Source of the DNA: Terrimesophilobacter bigeumensis | Lineage (GTDB): Bacteria > Actinomycetota > Actinomycetes > Actinomycetales > Microbacteriaceae | Reading direction: 5' to 3' | NCBI RefSeq assembly: GCF_039537265.1 | Contig: NZ_BAABAE010000003.1 | Location: forward strand, 930,001 to 994,000 | DNA length: 64,000 bases | Part shown: positions 1 through 7,072 of the stretch, in pieces | Layout of the letters: each line of letters begins with the position of its first letter | Numbering within the stretch: the stretch's first letter is position 1 | Translations under genes and position numbers: made by a program | The notes under the pieces: generated by a model | The model's database searches: none | What the model saw: only the letters and a program-made list of their open reading frames with translations | What the model was told of the DNA's origin: nothing

Positions 1-1
1 G

Positions 2-1012
2 CCTCAGCGGGCGGGGGATAAGCCGTCCTGGCGGAAGCGCGAAGAGGGAGCATCCGGACGGCCGAAACGCGATGGCCAGCAGCGTGGCGGCCAACCGCGT
101 GAGGGTCATCAGGGTGACTTTCCGAAACGCGATGCCCAGCGGGGTGGCGACCGCAAGCGCGACGGCGAGCGTCGGCTGTGGACGCGCGACGGCAAACCGG
201 CCCGTGGTGACGCCTCGGCGCGGGAGCGTGAGACGCCGGAAGATCGGGATCCCTACGGCACGAAGTCGGTGCGATCGCGCCACGATGCGCCGGTGATCCC
301 CGAGGATGTCGTCCCGAACCAGCTCGATCGTGTCGCCAGGGCGCAACTCAAGACGCTCAGCAAAGAGAACGCCGACGAGGTCGCCCGGCACCTCGTGATG
401 GCAGCGCGTCTCATCGCCGAGGATCCAGAGCTCGCTCACCGTCATGCGGTTTCGGCTGGAAGGCGGGCCGGCCGCATCGCCGTCGTCCGGGAGACCCTGG
501 CGATCACGGCCTACGCGACGGGCGACTACGCACTCGCGCTGCGCGAGCTGCGCACCTACCGCCGGATCTCCGGCCGTGACGACCAGCTGCCGATGATGGT
601 CGACAGCGAGCGAGGGCTCGGCCGGCCGGAGAAGGCGCTCGAGCTCGGCCGTTCCGTTCCGCGTGCGAGCCTTCCGGTCGAAGTGCAGGTCGAACTCGCG
701 ATCGCGATGTCGGGTGCACGGCTCGACCTCGGCCAGGTCGACGCGGCACTTGTCGAGCTGCAGATCCCGCAGTTGACACCGGATACGGCATTCTCCTGGA
801 GCCCTGCGCTCTTCGACGCCTATGCGACGGTGCTCGAGGATCTCGGTCGAGCCGACGAGGCCCAGCTGTGGTTCACGCGCTCCGACCTCGCGACGGCGGC
901 GCTTTCCTCCAGCGACGACGCCGATGACCTCGAGATCGAGGTGTTCGAGGAGGAGATCGAGGATGAGGCCGAGGATGAGGCCGAGAGCGACACGGAGCGC
1001 CTGGATGACTGA
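2..1012 (+). CDS. TPR-like protein, 5' end outside window
   Basis: The frame is open from the second base of the window, so the real start lies upstream. The first 90 or so visible residues are low-complexity and rich in Arg, Gly, Asp and Lys (KRD, RGG and GDR runs). About 150 residues of helical pairs resembling tetratricopeptide repeats follow (for example GDYALALRELRTYRR), then an acidic tail (EEEIEDEAEDEAESD). A GTG at 269 could be taken as a start but would discard the basic N-terminus. The next gene starts inside its last codons. The position before the HAD phosphatase and tlyA matches Rv1691 of M. tuberculosis, also a TPR-type protein of unknown function. The role is unknown; a scaffold or RNA-associated protein is a guess from composition. 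Confidence 0.75.
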   Translation, partial: PQRAGDKPSWRKREEGASGRPKRDGQQRGGQPREGHQGDFPKRDAQRGGDRKRDGERRLWTRDGKPARGDASARERETPEDRDPYGTKSVRSRHDAPVIPEDVVPNQLDRVARAQLKTLSKENADEVARHLVMAARLIAEDPELAHRHAVSAGRRAGRIAVVRETLAITAYATGDYALALRELRTYRRISGRDDQLPMMVDSERGLGRPEKALELGRSVPRASLPVEVQVELAIAMSGARLDLGQVDAALVELQIPQLTPDTAFSWSPALFDAYATVLEDLGRADEAQLWFTRSDLATAALSSSDDADDLEIEVFEEEIEDEAEDEAESDTERLDD

Positions 1013-2012
1013 GCGCACACCGCTCGACGGCGTCGACCTGGTACTGGCAGACCTCGACGGGGTCGTCTATCGCGGGCATGAGGCCATCCCGTATGCCGTT
1101 GAGAGCATAAACACTGCGGCTCGGTCCCGCCGGGTCGGTTACATCACGAACAACGCGTCCCGGACGCCGGAGTCCGTGGCACAGCAGCTCGTCGGTCTGG
1201 GACTGCGCCTCACGCCCGACGAGATCGTGACCTCACCGCAGGCGGCCGTCCGGCTGCTTGCCGGCACGGTGGCGCCAGGCTCTCTCGTTCTCGCGGTCGG
1301 TGGCGAGGGGCTGCGCTACGAACTTCTCAAGGCCGGATTCAGGATCACCGACTCCGCGTCGGATGGACCGGCCGCGGTCGTGCAGGGTTTCGCGCAGGAA
1401 CTCGGCTGGGCGCAACTCGCCGAGGCGTCCTATGCGTTGCAGGGTAACGGTGCCGAACTGCCCTGGATCGCCACGAACACCGACTGGACGCTCCCGACCG
1501 CCCGTGGCATCGCACCGGGCAACGGAACGCTCGTCTCGGCGGTGCACCTGGCGGTGGGCCGCCTGCCGGTCGTCGCGGGCAAACCCGAAGTAGCGATCTT
1601 CGAGGAGGCGATCGCCCGTTTCGGCGGCACGAAGCCGCTGTTCCTCGGCGACCGGCTCGACACCGACATTCTGGGGGCCAACCGCGCCGGGATCGAGTCG
1701 GTGCTCGTGCTCACCGGCGTCGACAAGGCGAAGCAGGTCCTGGCGGCCGACCCCTACTCGCGGCCGACCTACCTGCTCGACGACCTGCGCGGCCTGCACG
1801 AGCCGTACCCCGACATCCGCGACGGGACGGCCGCCGACGGGTCGCGCGTCGTGACGGTCGGATCGGCCGTCGTGCGGATGACCGGCAACGTCGTGACAGT
1901 CGTCGAGGCCGGCGAGAGCCGTATCGACCTGCTGAGGGCCGGCGCCGCTGCGATCTGGGGGAGCGGGCTCGCGATCTACGGTCTCGATGTGGCCCCGGCG
2001 CTCTACGCTTGA
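1005..2012 (+). CDS. HAD-superfamily phosphatase, class IIA
   Basis: This 335-residue protein opens with the nucleophile motif DLDGVVYRG (Asp16 and Asp18). The TNNAS motif follows, and the Mg-binding motif FLGDRLDTDILGA lies near residue 210. Together they are typical of HAD IIA enzymes of the NagD/p-nitrophenylphosphatase group, which hydrolyse small phosphate esters in the cytosol. The substrate cannot be read from the sequence. The ATG at 1005 overlaps the upstream stop by 8 bases, so translation is probably coupled. An upstream extension exists in the same frame but would run through the preceding gene. It is equivalent in position to Rv1692. Confidence 0.9.
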   Translation: MTERTPLDGVDLVLADLDGVVYRGHEAIPYAVESINTAARSRRVGYITNNASRTPESVAQQLVGLGLRLTPDEIVTSPQAAVRLLAGTVAPGSLVLAVGGEGLRYELLKAGFRITDSASDGPAAVVQGFAQELGWAQLAEASYALQGNGAELPWIATNTDWTLPTARGIAPGNGTLVSAVHLAVGRLPVVAGKPEVAIFEEAIARFGGTKPLFLGDRLDTDILGANRAGIESVLVLTGVDKAKQVLAADPYSRPTYLLDDLRGLHEPYPDIRDGTAADGSRVVTVGSAVVRMTGNVVTVVEAGESRIDLLRAGAAAIWGSGLAIYGLDVAPALYA

Positions 2013-2015
2013 GTC

Positions 2016-2198
2016 ATGGCCGATAACGAGGAGACCAGCGCCGAGGGAGCCAGCACCGAGGAGATCGATGCACTGCTGTCGCGACTGCGCGTGATCGAGG
2101 ACCAGCCGCTCGAGGACCGCGCCGCGGCTTTCGCGCAGGTGTATGACGAGCTGCGCAGGGCGCTCGAGGGCGCCGACGCGCCGGCCCCGCGTGACTGA
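2016..2198 (+). CDS. Small conserved protein next to tlyA
   Basis: A 60-residue acidic protein that starts 3 bases after the phosphatase stop and overlaps the tlyA start by 8 bases. Its body is a likely helical pair (EEIDALLSRLRVIEDQPLED, then a second helix ending near LRRALEG). Small proteins of this kind occupy the same slot in other actinobacteria (Rv1693 in M. tuberculosis). No catalytic motif, signal peptide or membrane segment is visible. The tight spacing on both sides is the main support for it being a real gene. Confidence 0.75.
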   Translation: MADNEETSAEGASTEEIDALLSRLRVIEDQPLEDRAAAFAQVYDELRRALEGADAPAPRD

Positions 2199-3018
2199 CT
2201 CCGCATCCGCTTCCGGTCGAGGTGAGACCGAACGACTGGATGCCTCCCTCGCCGCCCGCGGCCTCGCTCGCTCCAGGACGAACGCCGCCCAGCTCGTAGC
2301 CGACGGTCTGGTCACGGTCGATGGCCGGCCGGCGCTCAAGCCTTCACTTCGTGTGCGGGCCGACCAGCAGCTCGCGGTTGCCGCGACCGACCATTACGTG
2401 AGCCGGGCTGCCCACAAGCTGGGCGCCGCGCTCGACGCGTTCCCGATCGAGGTCACCGGCCGCACCGCTCTCGACGTCGGCGCCTCGACCGGCGGGTTCA
2501 CCCAGGTGCTGCTCGAGCGCGGCGCCCACGCCGTGATCGCTCTCGACGTCGGCCATGAGCAGCTCGCCCCCTCGGTGCGCGCCGACGAACGTGTCGTCGT
2601 CGTCGAGGGGGTGAACGCGCGCTACCTCACGCGAGAGTCGCTGCATGCGGCAGCGCCTGGAACAGCTCTCCCCGATCTCGTCGTCGCCGATCTCTCCTTC
2701 ATCTCCCTGGGCCTCGTGCTGCCGGCTCTCGTGGAGACGGTGGGCCCGGATGCCGACTTCGTGGTGCTCGTCAAGCCGCAGTTCGAGGTCGGCCGGGGCG
2801 GCATCCGGGAGGGCCTCGTGCACGACCCGGCGCTGCGCGAGGATGCGGTGTCCGGGGTGCTCTGGGCCGCCTGGGATCTCGGGCTGCCGACCGCGGGCAT
2901 CCTCTCCTCCCCAATAGCCGGTTCGGCCGGTAATCACGAGTATCTGGCCTGGTTCTCCACCGCGCTCGGCGGCAATCCGACAGAATGGCTAAACACCGTT
3001 TCTGGCCTCAGTAAATAG
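2191..3018 (+). CDS. tlyA: TlyA 2'-O-methyltransferase, 3' end rewritten by insertion
   Basis: A 275-residue TlyA/YqxC family rRNA methyltransferase. Residues 9-60 form an S4 RNA-binding domain (ERLDASLAARGLARS). The FtsJ/RrmJ-type methyltransferase follows, with a SAM loop (ALDVGASTGGFTQ) and catalytic residues in AAHKL, ADLSFISLG and VLVKPQFEVGRGG. The family methylates 16S and 23S rRNA and is linked to capreomycin sensitivity in mycobacteria. The GTG at 2191 is chosen because it overlaps the upstream stop and gives the usual length. The last nine codons (LNTVSGLSK) lie beyond the att core at 2974-2988 and so come from the mobile element. The displaced native tail (TEQVSAIVRA, then stop) is still readable at 9312-9344. 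Confidence 0.95.
   Translation: MTDSASASGRGETERLDASLAARGLARSRTNAAQLVADGLVTVDGRPALKPSLRVRADQQLAVAATDHYVSRAAHKLGAALDAFPIEVTGRTALDVGASTGGFTQVLLERGAHAVIALDVGHEQLAPSVRADERVVVVEGVNARYLTRESLHAAAPGTALPDLVVADLSFISLGLVLPALVETVGPDADFVVLVKPQFEVGRGGIREGLVHDPALREDAVSGVLWAAWDLGLPTAGILSSPIAGSAGNHEYLAWFSTALGGNPTEWLNTVSGLSK
2974..2988 (+). repeat. attL core, 15-bp direct repeat
   Basis: AATCCGACAGAATGG, identical to 9297-9311. It encodes the NPTEW residues of TlyA, so integration keeps the tlyA frame open. Flanking bases differ on both sides (C before and C after here; G before and A after at the right copy), which sets the repeat at exactly 15 bp. Confidence 0.9.
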
Positions 3019-3075
3019 CTGGGGAGTCGGCTTTGTTTCGAGAAACAAAGGGATCTTCTGTTCCAATCTTGTCAT

Positions 3076-3113
3076 GGGCACGAGATAGAACGGGCATGAA
3101 CGGGCACCGGCAC
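3076..3113 (+). repeat. GGGCAC repeats, candidate integrase arm sites (left)
   Basis: GGGCAC occurs at 3076-3081 and 3102-3107, with a GGGCAT variant at 3092-3097 and GGCAC at 3109-3113. The same hexamer is repeated just inside the right end (9221-9236). Short repeats near both ends, outside the crossover core, are what arm-type binding sites of tyrosine integrases look like. No binding data are available. Confidence 0.45.
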
Positions 3114-3144
3114 AACGAGTTATTTAACGCCAACGGAGGAAAAA

Positions 3145-3450
3145 ATGAATGCTGAGCAGTTGATCGAGAAGGCGAACGAGTCGTTCCAATCCCACGGGGC
3201 TGGAGGATTTGAAAAGCCATCTCAGAGTCCGGAGCGTTATTTCGTAACGGAAGTTCACACCGAGTTCAACGGTCATTCTGTTCGAATCGAGTTCGTAGAG
3301 AGCGAGAGCAACCCTCCTTCCTACAAATACAACGCGACTGTCTATGACGCCGAGACAGGTGAGCAGATCGGCACCGGTAACGGCGCTAGCAACTGGGAGG
3401 AAGCTTTCTCAATTGTCCACTGGAGCGAAATGATCAATCACTGGGTCTAA
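3145..3450 (+). CDS. Hypothetical protein of the integrated element
   Basis: A 101-residue acidic cytosolic protein preceded by a good ribosome-binding site (ACGGAGG, 5 bases before the ATG). The middle is likely beta-rich (TEFNGHSVRIEFVES) and the end is aromatic (ASNWEEAFSIVHWSEMINHWV). No family is recognised; there are no Cys pairs, signal peptide or membrane segment. It stands alone on the plus strand just inside attL and is followed by a terminator-like hairpin. Codon use is less GC-biased than in the core genes. It could be a small element-maintenance or host-interaction factor, but nothing in the sequence decides this. Confidence 0.65.
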   Translation: MNAEQLIEKANESFQSHGAGGFEKPSQSPERYFVTEVHTEFNGHSVRIEFVESESNPPSYKYNATVYDAETGEQIGTGNGASNWEEAFSIVHWSEMINHWV

Positions 3451-3484
3451 CCCCGGAAAGAATTCCCTTCGCCGCGATGAGGTG

Positions 3485-3511
3485 CCGGCCCAAAATTGCC
3501 CGGCCGGTTTT
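3485..3511 (+). terminator. Candidate intrinsic terminator after the 101-residue gene
   Basis: CCGGCC (3485-3490) pairs with GGCCGG (3502-3507) across an 11-base loop and is followed directly by TTTT. It lies 34 bases after the stop at 3450 and before the next gene's promoter region. Confidence 0.55.
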
Positions 3512-3516
3512 GCGAG

Positions 3517-3530
3517 TTCGAAAGTGTGCA
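3517..3530 (+). repeat. 14-bp direct repeat, left copy
   Basis: TTCGAAAGTGTGCA, identical to 5261-5274. With the bases that follow it forms a partial dyad (CGAAAGTG TG CACATTCG). The two copies enclose the DUF4145 gene and the serine recombinase gene. Confidence 0.6.
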
Positions 3531-3565
3531 CATTCGTAAGTCGCTTCGGTTAGTACGCTGAGCGC

Positions 3566-4378
3566 ATGAATAAACGGGGAATTAAAGCTCCAAGTGATCC
3601 GAGTCCTGCTCTCAACAGCAACGCATTTAACTGCCCCCGCTGCGGTGCATTCTCTAGTCAAGAGTGGTTTCCGTTGCAGCGCATCATTCATGACCCTTAC
3701 CAAGGGCAAGAATGGCCTGAGGAGTTTCTGGACACTCCTAGCGAAAACGTGGTCTATGCGACCGTGCCATCTACATTAAGAGATTCTGCGCCTAAGGCTC
3801 CAGCATCTACAGAACTGCCAGCCGTGCACGATGCCGGGCGATGGTATGCAGCGCTCTGCGGTCGATGCGAGGACTTCTCCGTGTGGCGCAACAACAGAAT
3901 AATGTATCCGGCTAGTTCGACGGCCCCGTTCCCGCATGAGGACATGCCGGCTGACGCAATGGAGCTTTATGAGGAAGCTCGGGATGTAGTGGGAATCTCG
4001 CGACGGGCAGGGGCCGCACTTGCTCGCGCGACGCTCGAACGGCTCCTAAAACATCTCGACAGCACTCCATCCGCGAACGCAGCACTCGCCGTCCGCATCG
4101 ACTCAATAGTGCCCAAGGTGTCCTCCAGTGTGGCAAGCATGCTCACTGTCATCCGGCATGTGGGGAACAAATCGCTTCACGGGGCCGATCAGGGCGACCA
4201 ATCGGTGATTCTGATTCTTGACGAGTCGCAAACTGAATTGGTCGACTTGATCTTCAGCACGATTAACGCCCTCGTTGACGAATTGATAACAAAGCCCAAG
4301 GCGGCGGCTGGCTACCTAAGTTTGATTCCTGAAAAATATCGGACGAAAATCAATCACCAAAGGAAAGGTGAGGACTAG
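3566..4378 (+). CDS. DUF4145 domain protein with zinc-binding Cys pairs
   Basis: A 270-residue protein. Two Cys pairs, CPRCG (Cys23, Cys26) and CGRC (Cys98, Cys101), probably hold one zinc ion. Next come the DUF4145 hallmarks MYP (residue 113), a PFPHEDMP stretch (121-128) and a long helical region with SRRAGAALARATLERLL and RHVGNKSLH. DUF4145 occurs alone or fused to restriction-modification and other defence proteins, which suggests but does not prove a phage- or plasmid-defence role. The ATG at 3566 has no strong ribosome-binding site; the message may be leaderless or nearly so. It converges on the serine recombinase, and both lie between 14-bp direct repeats. Confidence 0.85.
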   Translation: MNKRGIKAPSDPSPALNSNAFNCPRCGAFSSQEWFPLQRIIHDPYQGQEWPEEFLDTPSENVVYATVPSTLRDSAPKAPASTELPAVHDAGRWYAALCGRCEDFSVWRNNRIMYPASSTAPFPHEDMPADAMELYEEARDVVGISRRAGAALARATLERLLKHLDSTPSANAALAVRIDSIVPKVSSSVASMLTVIRHVGNKSLHGADQGDQSVILILDESQTELVDLIFSTINALVDELITKPKAAAGYLSLIPEKYRTKINHQRKGED

Positions 4379-4413
4379 CCGAAAGTGAGAAAGCTCGCTC
4401 GGTACAGCAGCCT

Positions 4414-5010
4414 TTAGGTGCTCGCGGGGGCCTTGGTGAGCCGGTAGACAGTGGCAATGGAGACGCTCAGGGTCTTGGCGATCTCAGGGACACTCTCGCC
4501 GGAGTTGCGGAGCGTCTGCGCCTTGCGCGCGGTCGCGGAGTCCATGGCGCGGGGGCGTCCACCTACGCGGCCCTGCGCCTTGGCGGCGGCGAGTCCGGCG
4601 ACGGTGCGCTCTGAGATGAAGCTGCGTTCCATCTCCGCGAAGATGGCGAGCATCTGGAGCATGGCGCGGCCTGTAGGGGTCGAGCTGTTAAGTCCATCAG
4701 AGATCGACTCGATGAAGATTCCCTTCTCGGTCAGCTCGGAGATGAGCTGTGCGACATGCGCGGTGCTGCGTCCGATTCTGTCGAGCTTGAACACGACAAT
4801 GGTGTCTCCGGGCTGGACATCCGCGAGCATGGCGTCAAGGCCCGGGCGGCTCATCTTTGATCCGCTCACGCCGTGGTCAATGTAACGGTTCCGCTTCAGC
4901 ACGCTCGCATTGTCGAGAGCGTCATGCTGAAGCTGCTCGTCCTGCTTGCCCGTCGAGACGCGGAGGTATCCAAGGCGCTGGCCGGTGGCGGCACTCACTG
5001 AGGTTGTCAT
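4414..5010 (-). CDS. Serine recombinase, resolvase/invertase type
   Basis: A 198-residue small serine recombinase. The N-terminal catalytic domain starts at GYLRVST with the nucleophile Ser in RVST. It continues through VVFKLDRIGRS and the motif GRAMLQMLAIFAEMER, with a linker helix ending in AKAQGRVGGRP. Residues 165-195 form a helix-turn-helix (SVPEIAKTLSVSIATVYRL). The length is normal for Tn3 resolvases, Hin-type invertases and plasmid multimer-resolution enzymes. It could resolve element dimers made during rolling-circle replication or move the repeat-flanked unit it sits in. The 250 bases upstream hold inverted repeats that could be its target and operator. Confidence 0.92.
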   Translation of the reverse strand: MTTSVSAATGQRLGYLRVSTGKQDEQLQHDALDNASVLKRNRYIDHGVSGSKMSRPGLDAMLADVQPGDTIVVFKLDRIGRSTAHVAQLISELTEKGIFIESISDGLNSSTPTGRAMLQMLAIFAEMERSFISERTVAGLAAAKAQGRVGGRPRAMDSATARKAQTLRNSGESVPEIAKTLSVSIATVYRLTKAPAST

Positions 5011-5174
5011 GCACCAAGTCTCTCATGAACTCATCCGTTTTTGCAACGCAATAAACAACGAGTTTTGAAACGCTCTTCAGGTCGTCGCGAGGCCCGGAAT
5101 CTCGGGGGAGGGCTTAGATCTCGGTTATCTCGCTTGAGCATCGTTTTCGAGACACCGGGGAGCCTCGCGGTTGG

Positions 5175-5216
5175 AAGGGCGAGGCCCTTGAAAACAGGAG
5201 TGCATCCAAGGGCCTC
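5175..5216. repeat. Two mutually exclusive hairpins
   Basis: AAGGGC (5175-5180) pairs with GCCCTT (5184-5189) across a GAG loop. Alternatively GAGGCCCTTG (5181-5190) pairs perfectly with CAAGGGCCTC (5207-5216). Both pairings use 5184-5189, so only one can form at a time. Confidence 0.6.
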
Positions 5217-5260
5217 TGTCAGCGGCATCGTTCCGGGCGCACGGCGATGTTGCCGACTGT

Positions 5261-5274
5261 TTCGAAAGTGTGCA
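5261..5274 (+). repeat. 14-bp direct repeat, right copy
   Basis: Second TTCGAAAGTGTGCA. Here it is the left half of a 9-of-10 inverted repeat: TTTCGAAAGT (5260-5269) against ACTCTCGAAA (5276-5285). That arrangement is typical of a small serine recombinase binding site. The recombinase gene starts 250 bases away. Confidence 0.6.
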
Positions 5275-5282
5275 GACTCTCG

Positions 5283-5396
5283 AAATTCTTCTTTAGGTGC
5301 CGGGGCCTGCCATCTGCGAAAGGAAGAAAGAAGAATTTGGCAGACCCCGGCGCTAGTCCGTGCGGCGGCGAACCGAACAAGAGCACCGCCGCACGG
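5283..5396. other. Interleaved inverted repeats plus hairpin
   Basis: AAATTCTTCTTT (5283-5294) is the exact reverse complement of 5327-5338. GCCGGGGCCTGCCA (5299-5312) pairs with 5338-5351 with one mismatch. The order is A-B-A'-B', so the two stems either form a pseudoknot or exclude each other. A further 11-bp perfect stem, CCGTGCGGCGG (5358-5368) with 5386-5396, follows after 6 bases. On the minus strand this last hairpin sits 6 bases past the stop of the small-gene operon, so it may end that transcript, though no T-run follows. Confidence 0.65.
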
Positions 5397-5402
5397 AGCT
5401 AA

Positions 5403-5654
5403 TTACCCGGGTGAATCCGGGAAAAATTCGGCGCGTAGTCGCTCGGCCAGTTCGGGCGGACACTCGACATCGCCGCTCTCGGTGAGCACGTAGACGCGGC
5501 CTGCTGCGTCGAGGAGGTAGGCGAGACGCTCGCCACTAGGAAAGACGGCGCGGCTTGTCGCTGGGATGTCGTAGCGGCGCTTATCGACCCAGAGCGGGCG
5601 TGGATTTAGGCCAGCGACGACATCGAATCTTTGGTCTCTCTCGCGGGTCATCAT
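5403..5654 (-). CDS. Hypothetical 83-residue element protein
   Basis: Last gene of the minus-strand operon. It overlaps the preceding gene by 4 bases (ATGA), which supports translation. The sequence is mixed beta/alpha, with a strand-rich middle (GRVYVLTESGDVECPPELAE) and a basic N-terminus (MMTRERDQRFD). No family, Cys pair, signal peptide or membrane segment is recognised. A strong hairpin starts 7 bases beyond its stop. Its position after Rep suggests a role in replication or copy control, but nothing in the protein itself shows this. Confidence 0.6.
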   Translation of the reverse strand: MMTRERDQRFDVVAGLNPRPLWVDKRRYDIPATSRAVFPSGERLAYLLDAAGRVYVLTESGDVECPPELAERLRAEFFPDSPG

Positions 5655-6022
5655 GCTTCGCCTCGCTCTACATCATCGCGAAGCACAGCGGCGAACGTCT
5701 CCAGCGTCATGGTTACGTAGGCCTCTCCAGCGCCCCTAGCGGCCCTGTATGCGACGACAGCGGCTCTTCCTTTGCCGTCGTGTTTTGCGGCTGCCTGCGC
5801 GGCATCCAGCGCCCCTGAGAGGTCGAGCACGCGCTCATTGCGAGTGAGGATGGCCCAGCGGTCGAGGCCGGTCAGGTGTGAGGCCGGGTGAGACTCAGAG
5901 AGTCGCGCAGAGAGCTTGTAAGCCTGCGGGCGCTGCTCGACGATGACACCCTCAGAGCCGAGATAGAGGCGCGCCAACTCACGGAATTTTGCGGCTCGCT
6001 GCCTGTTCAGTTGGTCAGGCAT
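5651..6022 (-). CDS. Hypothetical 123-residue element protein
   Basis: Small charged cytosolic protein, third from last in the Rep operon. It starts 1 base after the previous stop and overlaps the following gene by 4 bases. The N-terminus is basic and helical (LNRQRAAKFRELARLYLG). A central Ala-rich helix (SGALDAAQAAAKHDGKGRAA) is followed by a helical end. No known domain is seen. Coupled translation with its neighbours is the main evidence that it is real. Confidence 0.6.
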   Translation of the reverse strand: MPDQLNRQRAAKFRELARLYLGSEGVIVEQRPQAYKLSARLSESHPASHLTGLDRWAILTRNERVLDLSGALDAAQAAAKHDGKGRAAVVAYRAARGAGEAYVTMTLETFAAVLRDDVERGEA

Positions 6023-6023
6023 C

Positions 6024-6476
6024 TCAGCGCCCCCGGTTCCCGCTGGGCCGCTGCTGTGCGGCTGGAGCCGCGTTCAGCGTTCTGCTGGTGGGCAGACCGG
6101 GGCCATACTCGATCTCGACGGCCTCGCGGGCTGCTGCGCGCTCAACGGGGTCGATGATGGCCCATGCGCGTTGGCGCGCTGCCTCGCGCTCTACTGCCCA
6201 CTGTGGCGAGCCGTAGAGCCATCGGCGAAGGTCGTCGGGGAAGGGGCCGAATCCTAGGCGGATCTCTCGCCAGCGTTCGAGCTGCGCCTCGTCTGAGAGG
6301 TCGCGTGTCCAGTTATTGCCCACCGTGTCTGTCTGGCCGTCGATCTGCCGCTGTGTGACCGTGAGCGTGTCACCGCGTTTGAGCGCTAGGCCGAAAATGA
6401 GCAAGCCGCCCGCGAGGACATGGATCTCATCGCCTGCCGCGAGTGCCCGGGCGGTTGTCTTGGTGTCGGTGCTCAT
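6024..6476 (-). CDS. Hypothetical 150-residue element protein
   Basis: The N-terminal half looks beta-rich (AAGDEIHVLAGGLLIFGLAL, then RGDTLTVTQRQID). The second half is helical and rich in Trp and Arg (ERWREIRLGFGPFPDDL; QRAWAIIDPVERAA), ending in a basic tail (QQRPSGNRGR). The beta part with GDTLTV spacing recalls small barrel folds, but no family can be named. Its ATG overlaps the stop of the Cys-motif gene upstream by 4 bases, so the two are probably translated together. Confidence 0.6.
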   Translation of the reverse strand: MSTDTKTTARALAAGDEIHVLAGGLLIFGLALKRGDTLTVTQRQIDGQTDTVGNNWTRDLSDEAQLERWREIRLGFGPFPDDLRRWLYGSPQWAVEREAARQRAWAIIDPVERAAAREAVEIEYGPGLPTSRTLNAAPAAQQRPSGNRGR

Positions 6477-7051
6477 GCTGTGAGTGCCTCTCTTGATTCT
6501 TGAAGTAGCGTTCGAAGGTCAGCGGCGATGTCGGGTCTCCCCGTCACCTGAAACTGTGCCGCGATGCGCTCGCCGGTCTCCGGGTCTGTGCGTGCGAGCT
6601 GGGCCATGACTACGGCTATGGACTGCATCATCGTGACCTCATCTAGCGCGGCTGTGGACGGGATGCCGAGACGGTCGGCAACGCTGGCAAGTGTCGCCCG
6701 CTCGACCTCAATAGCCCGGAGCGCCTGCGAGTCTTTGCCCGCCTCGATTGAACGTCTGCGGATGTCTCCAGCGGCGTGCACGAGATCCACCATCCGGGCG
6801 GCGATAGTGAGGGCTGAGAGGCCGTCTGTGGACTGTTCCATCGCCTGCCGCACGCCCGGCGCGGTGTGCGTATTCCAGTGCCTGCGGAGGGCATCCTCAG
6901 AGACTGCATGATCGCGCGAAACCTGCGCCAGATTGCGACTCGTCGCGATGAGCGCCGCCTCAATTTGCGAGCGCTGCGGGTGCGAGCACACGGTGCATCG
7001 CCTGCCGCTTGCTGTGCTTTGAATTGCGCTCATACTCAGTAGTATCGGCAC
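6473..7051 (-). CDS. Cys-motif and helix-turn-helix type element protein
   Basis: A 192-residue protein with an N-terminal CTVCSHPQRSQIEAALI motif, then a helix-turn-helix-like stretch (LAQVSRDHAVSEDALRRHW) and a long helical body. Proteins starting with a CxxC-x-HP motif before a DNA-binding helix are common in actinobacterial phages and plasmids; their function is poorly known. The GTG at 7051 lies 21 bases after the rep stop with a weak GGGA upstream. The ATG at 7033 is an alternative start with no better site. A plausible regulator or accessory DNA-binding protein of the replicon. Confidence 0.65.
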   Translation of the reverse strand: MPILLSMSAIQSTASGRRCTVCSHPQRSQIEAALIATSRNLAQVSRDHAVSEDALRRHWNTHTAPGVRQAMEQSTDGLSALTIAARMVDLVHAAGDIRRRSIEAGKDSQALRAIEVERATLASVADRLGIPSTAALDEVTMMQSIAVVMAQLARTDPETGERIAAQFQVTGRPDIAADLRTLLQESREALTA

Positions 7052-7072
7052 AAGTCCCAGCCACTGACGCGG

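Larger units (their letters stand above)
5011..5402. other. Non-coding 392-base region rich in inverted repeats
   Basis: No convincing gene. The stretch lies between the start of the serine recombinase and the end of the small-gene operon read from the other direction. It holds two sets of alternative inverted repeats (5175-5216 and 5283-5351), a strong hairpin (5358-5396) and the right copy of the 14-bp repeat. It may combine the recombinase promoter and resolution site with a terminator or single-strand replication origin. Confidence 0.6.

Noticed and set aside
1233..2339. Long open frame on the minus strand opposite the phosphatase gene
   Set aside because: Shadow of the high-GC coding strand; composition is Arg/Gly-rich with no motif or ribosome-binding site, and the plus-strand phosphatase is clear.
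5175..5396. CRISPR array
   Set aside because: The repeats are inverted pairs of different sequence, not regularly spaced direct repeats, and no cas gene is near.
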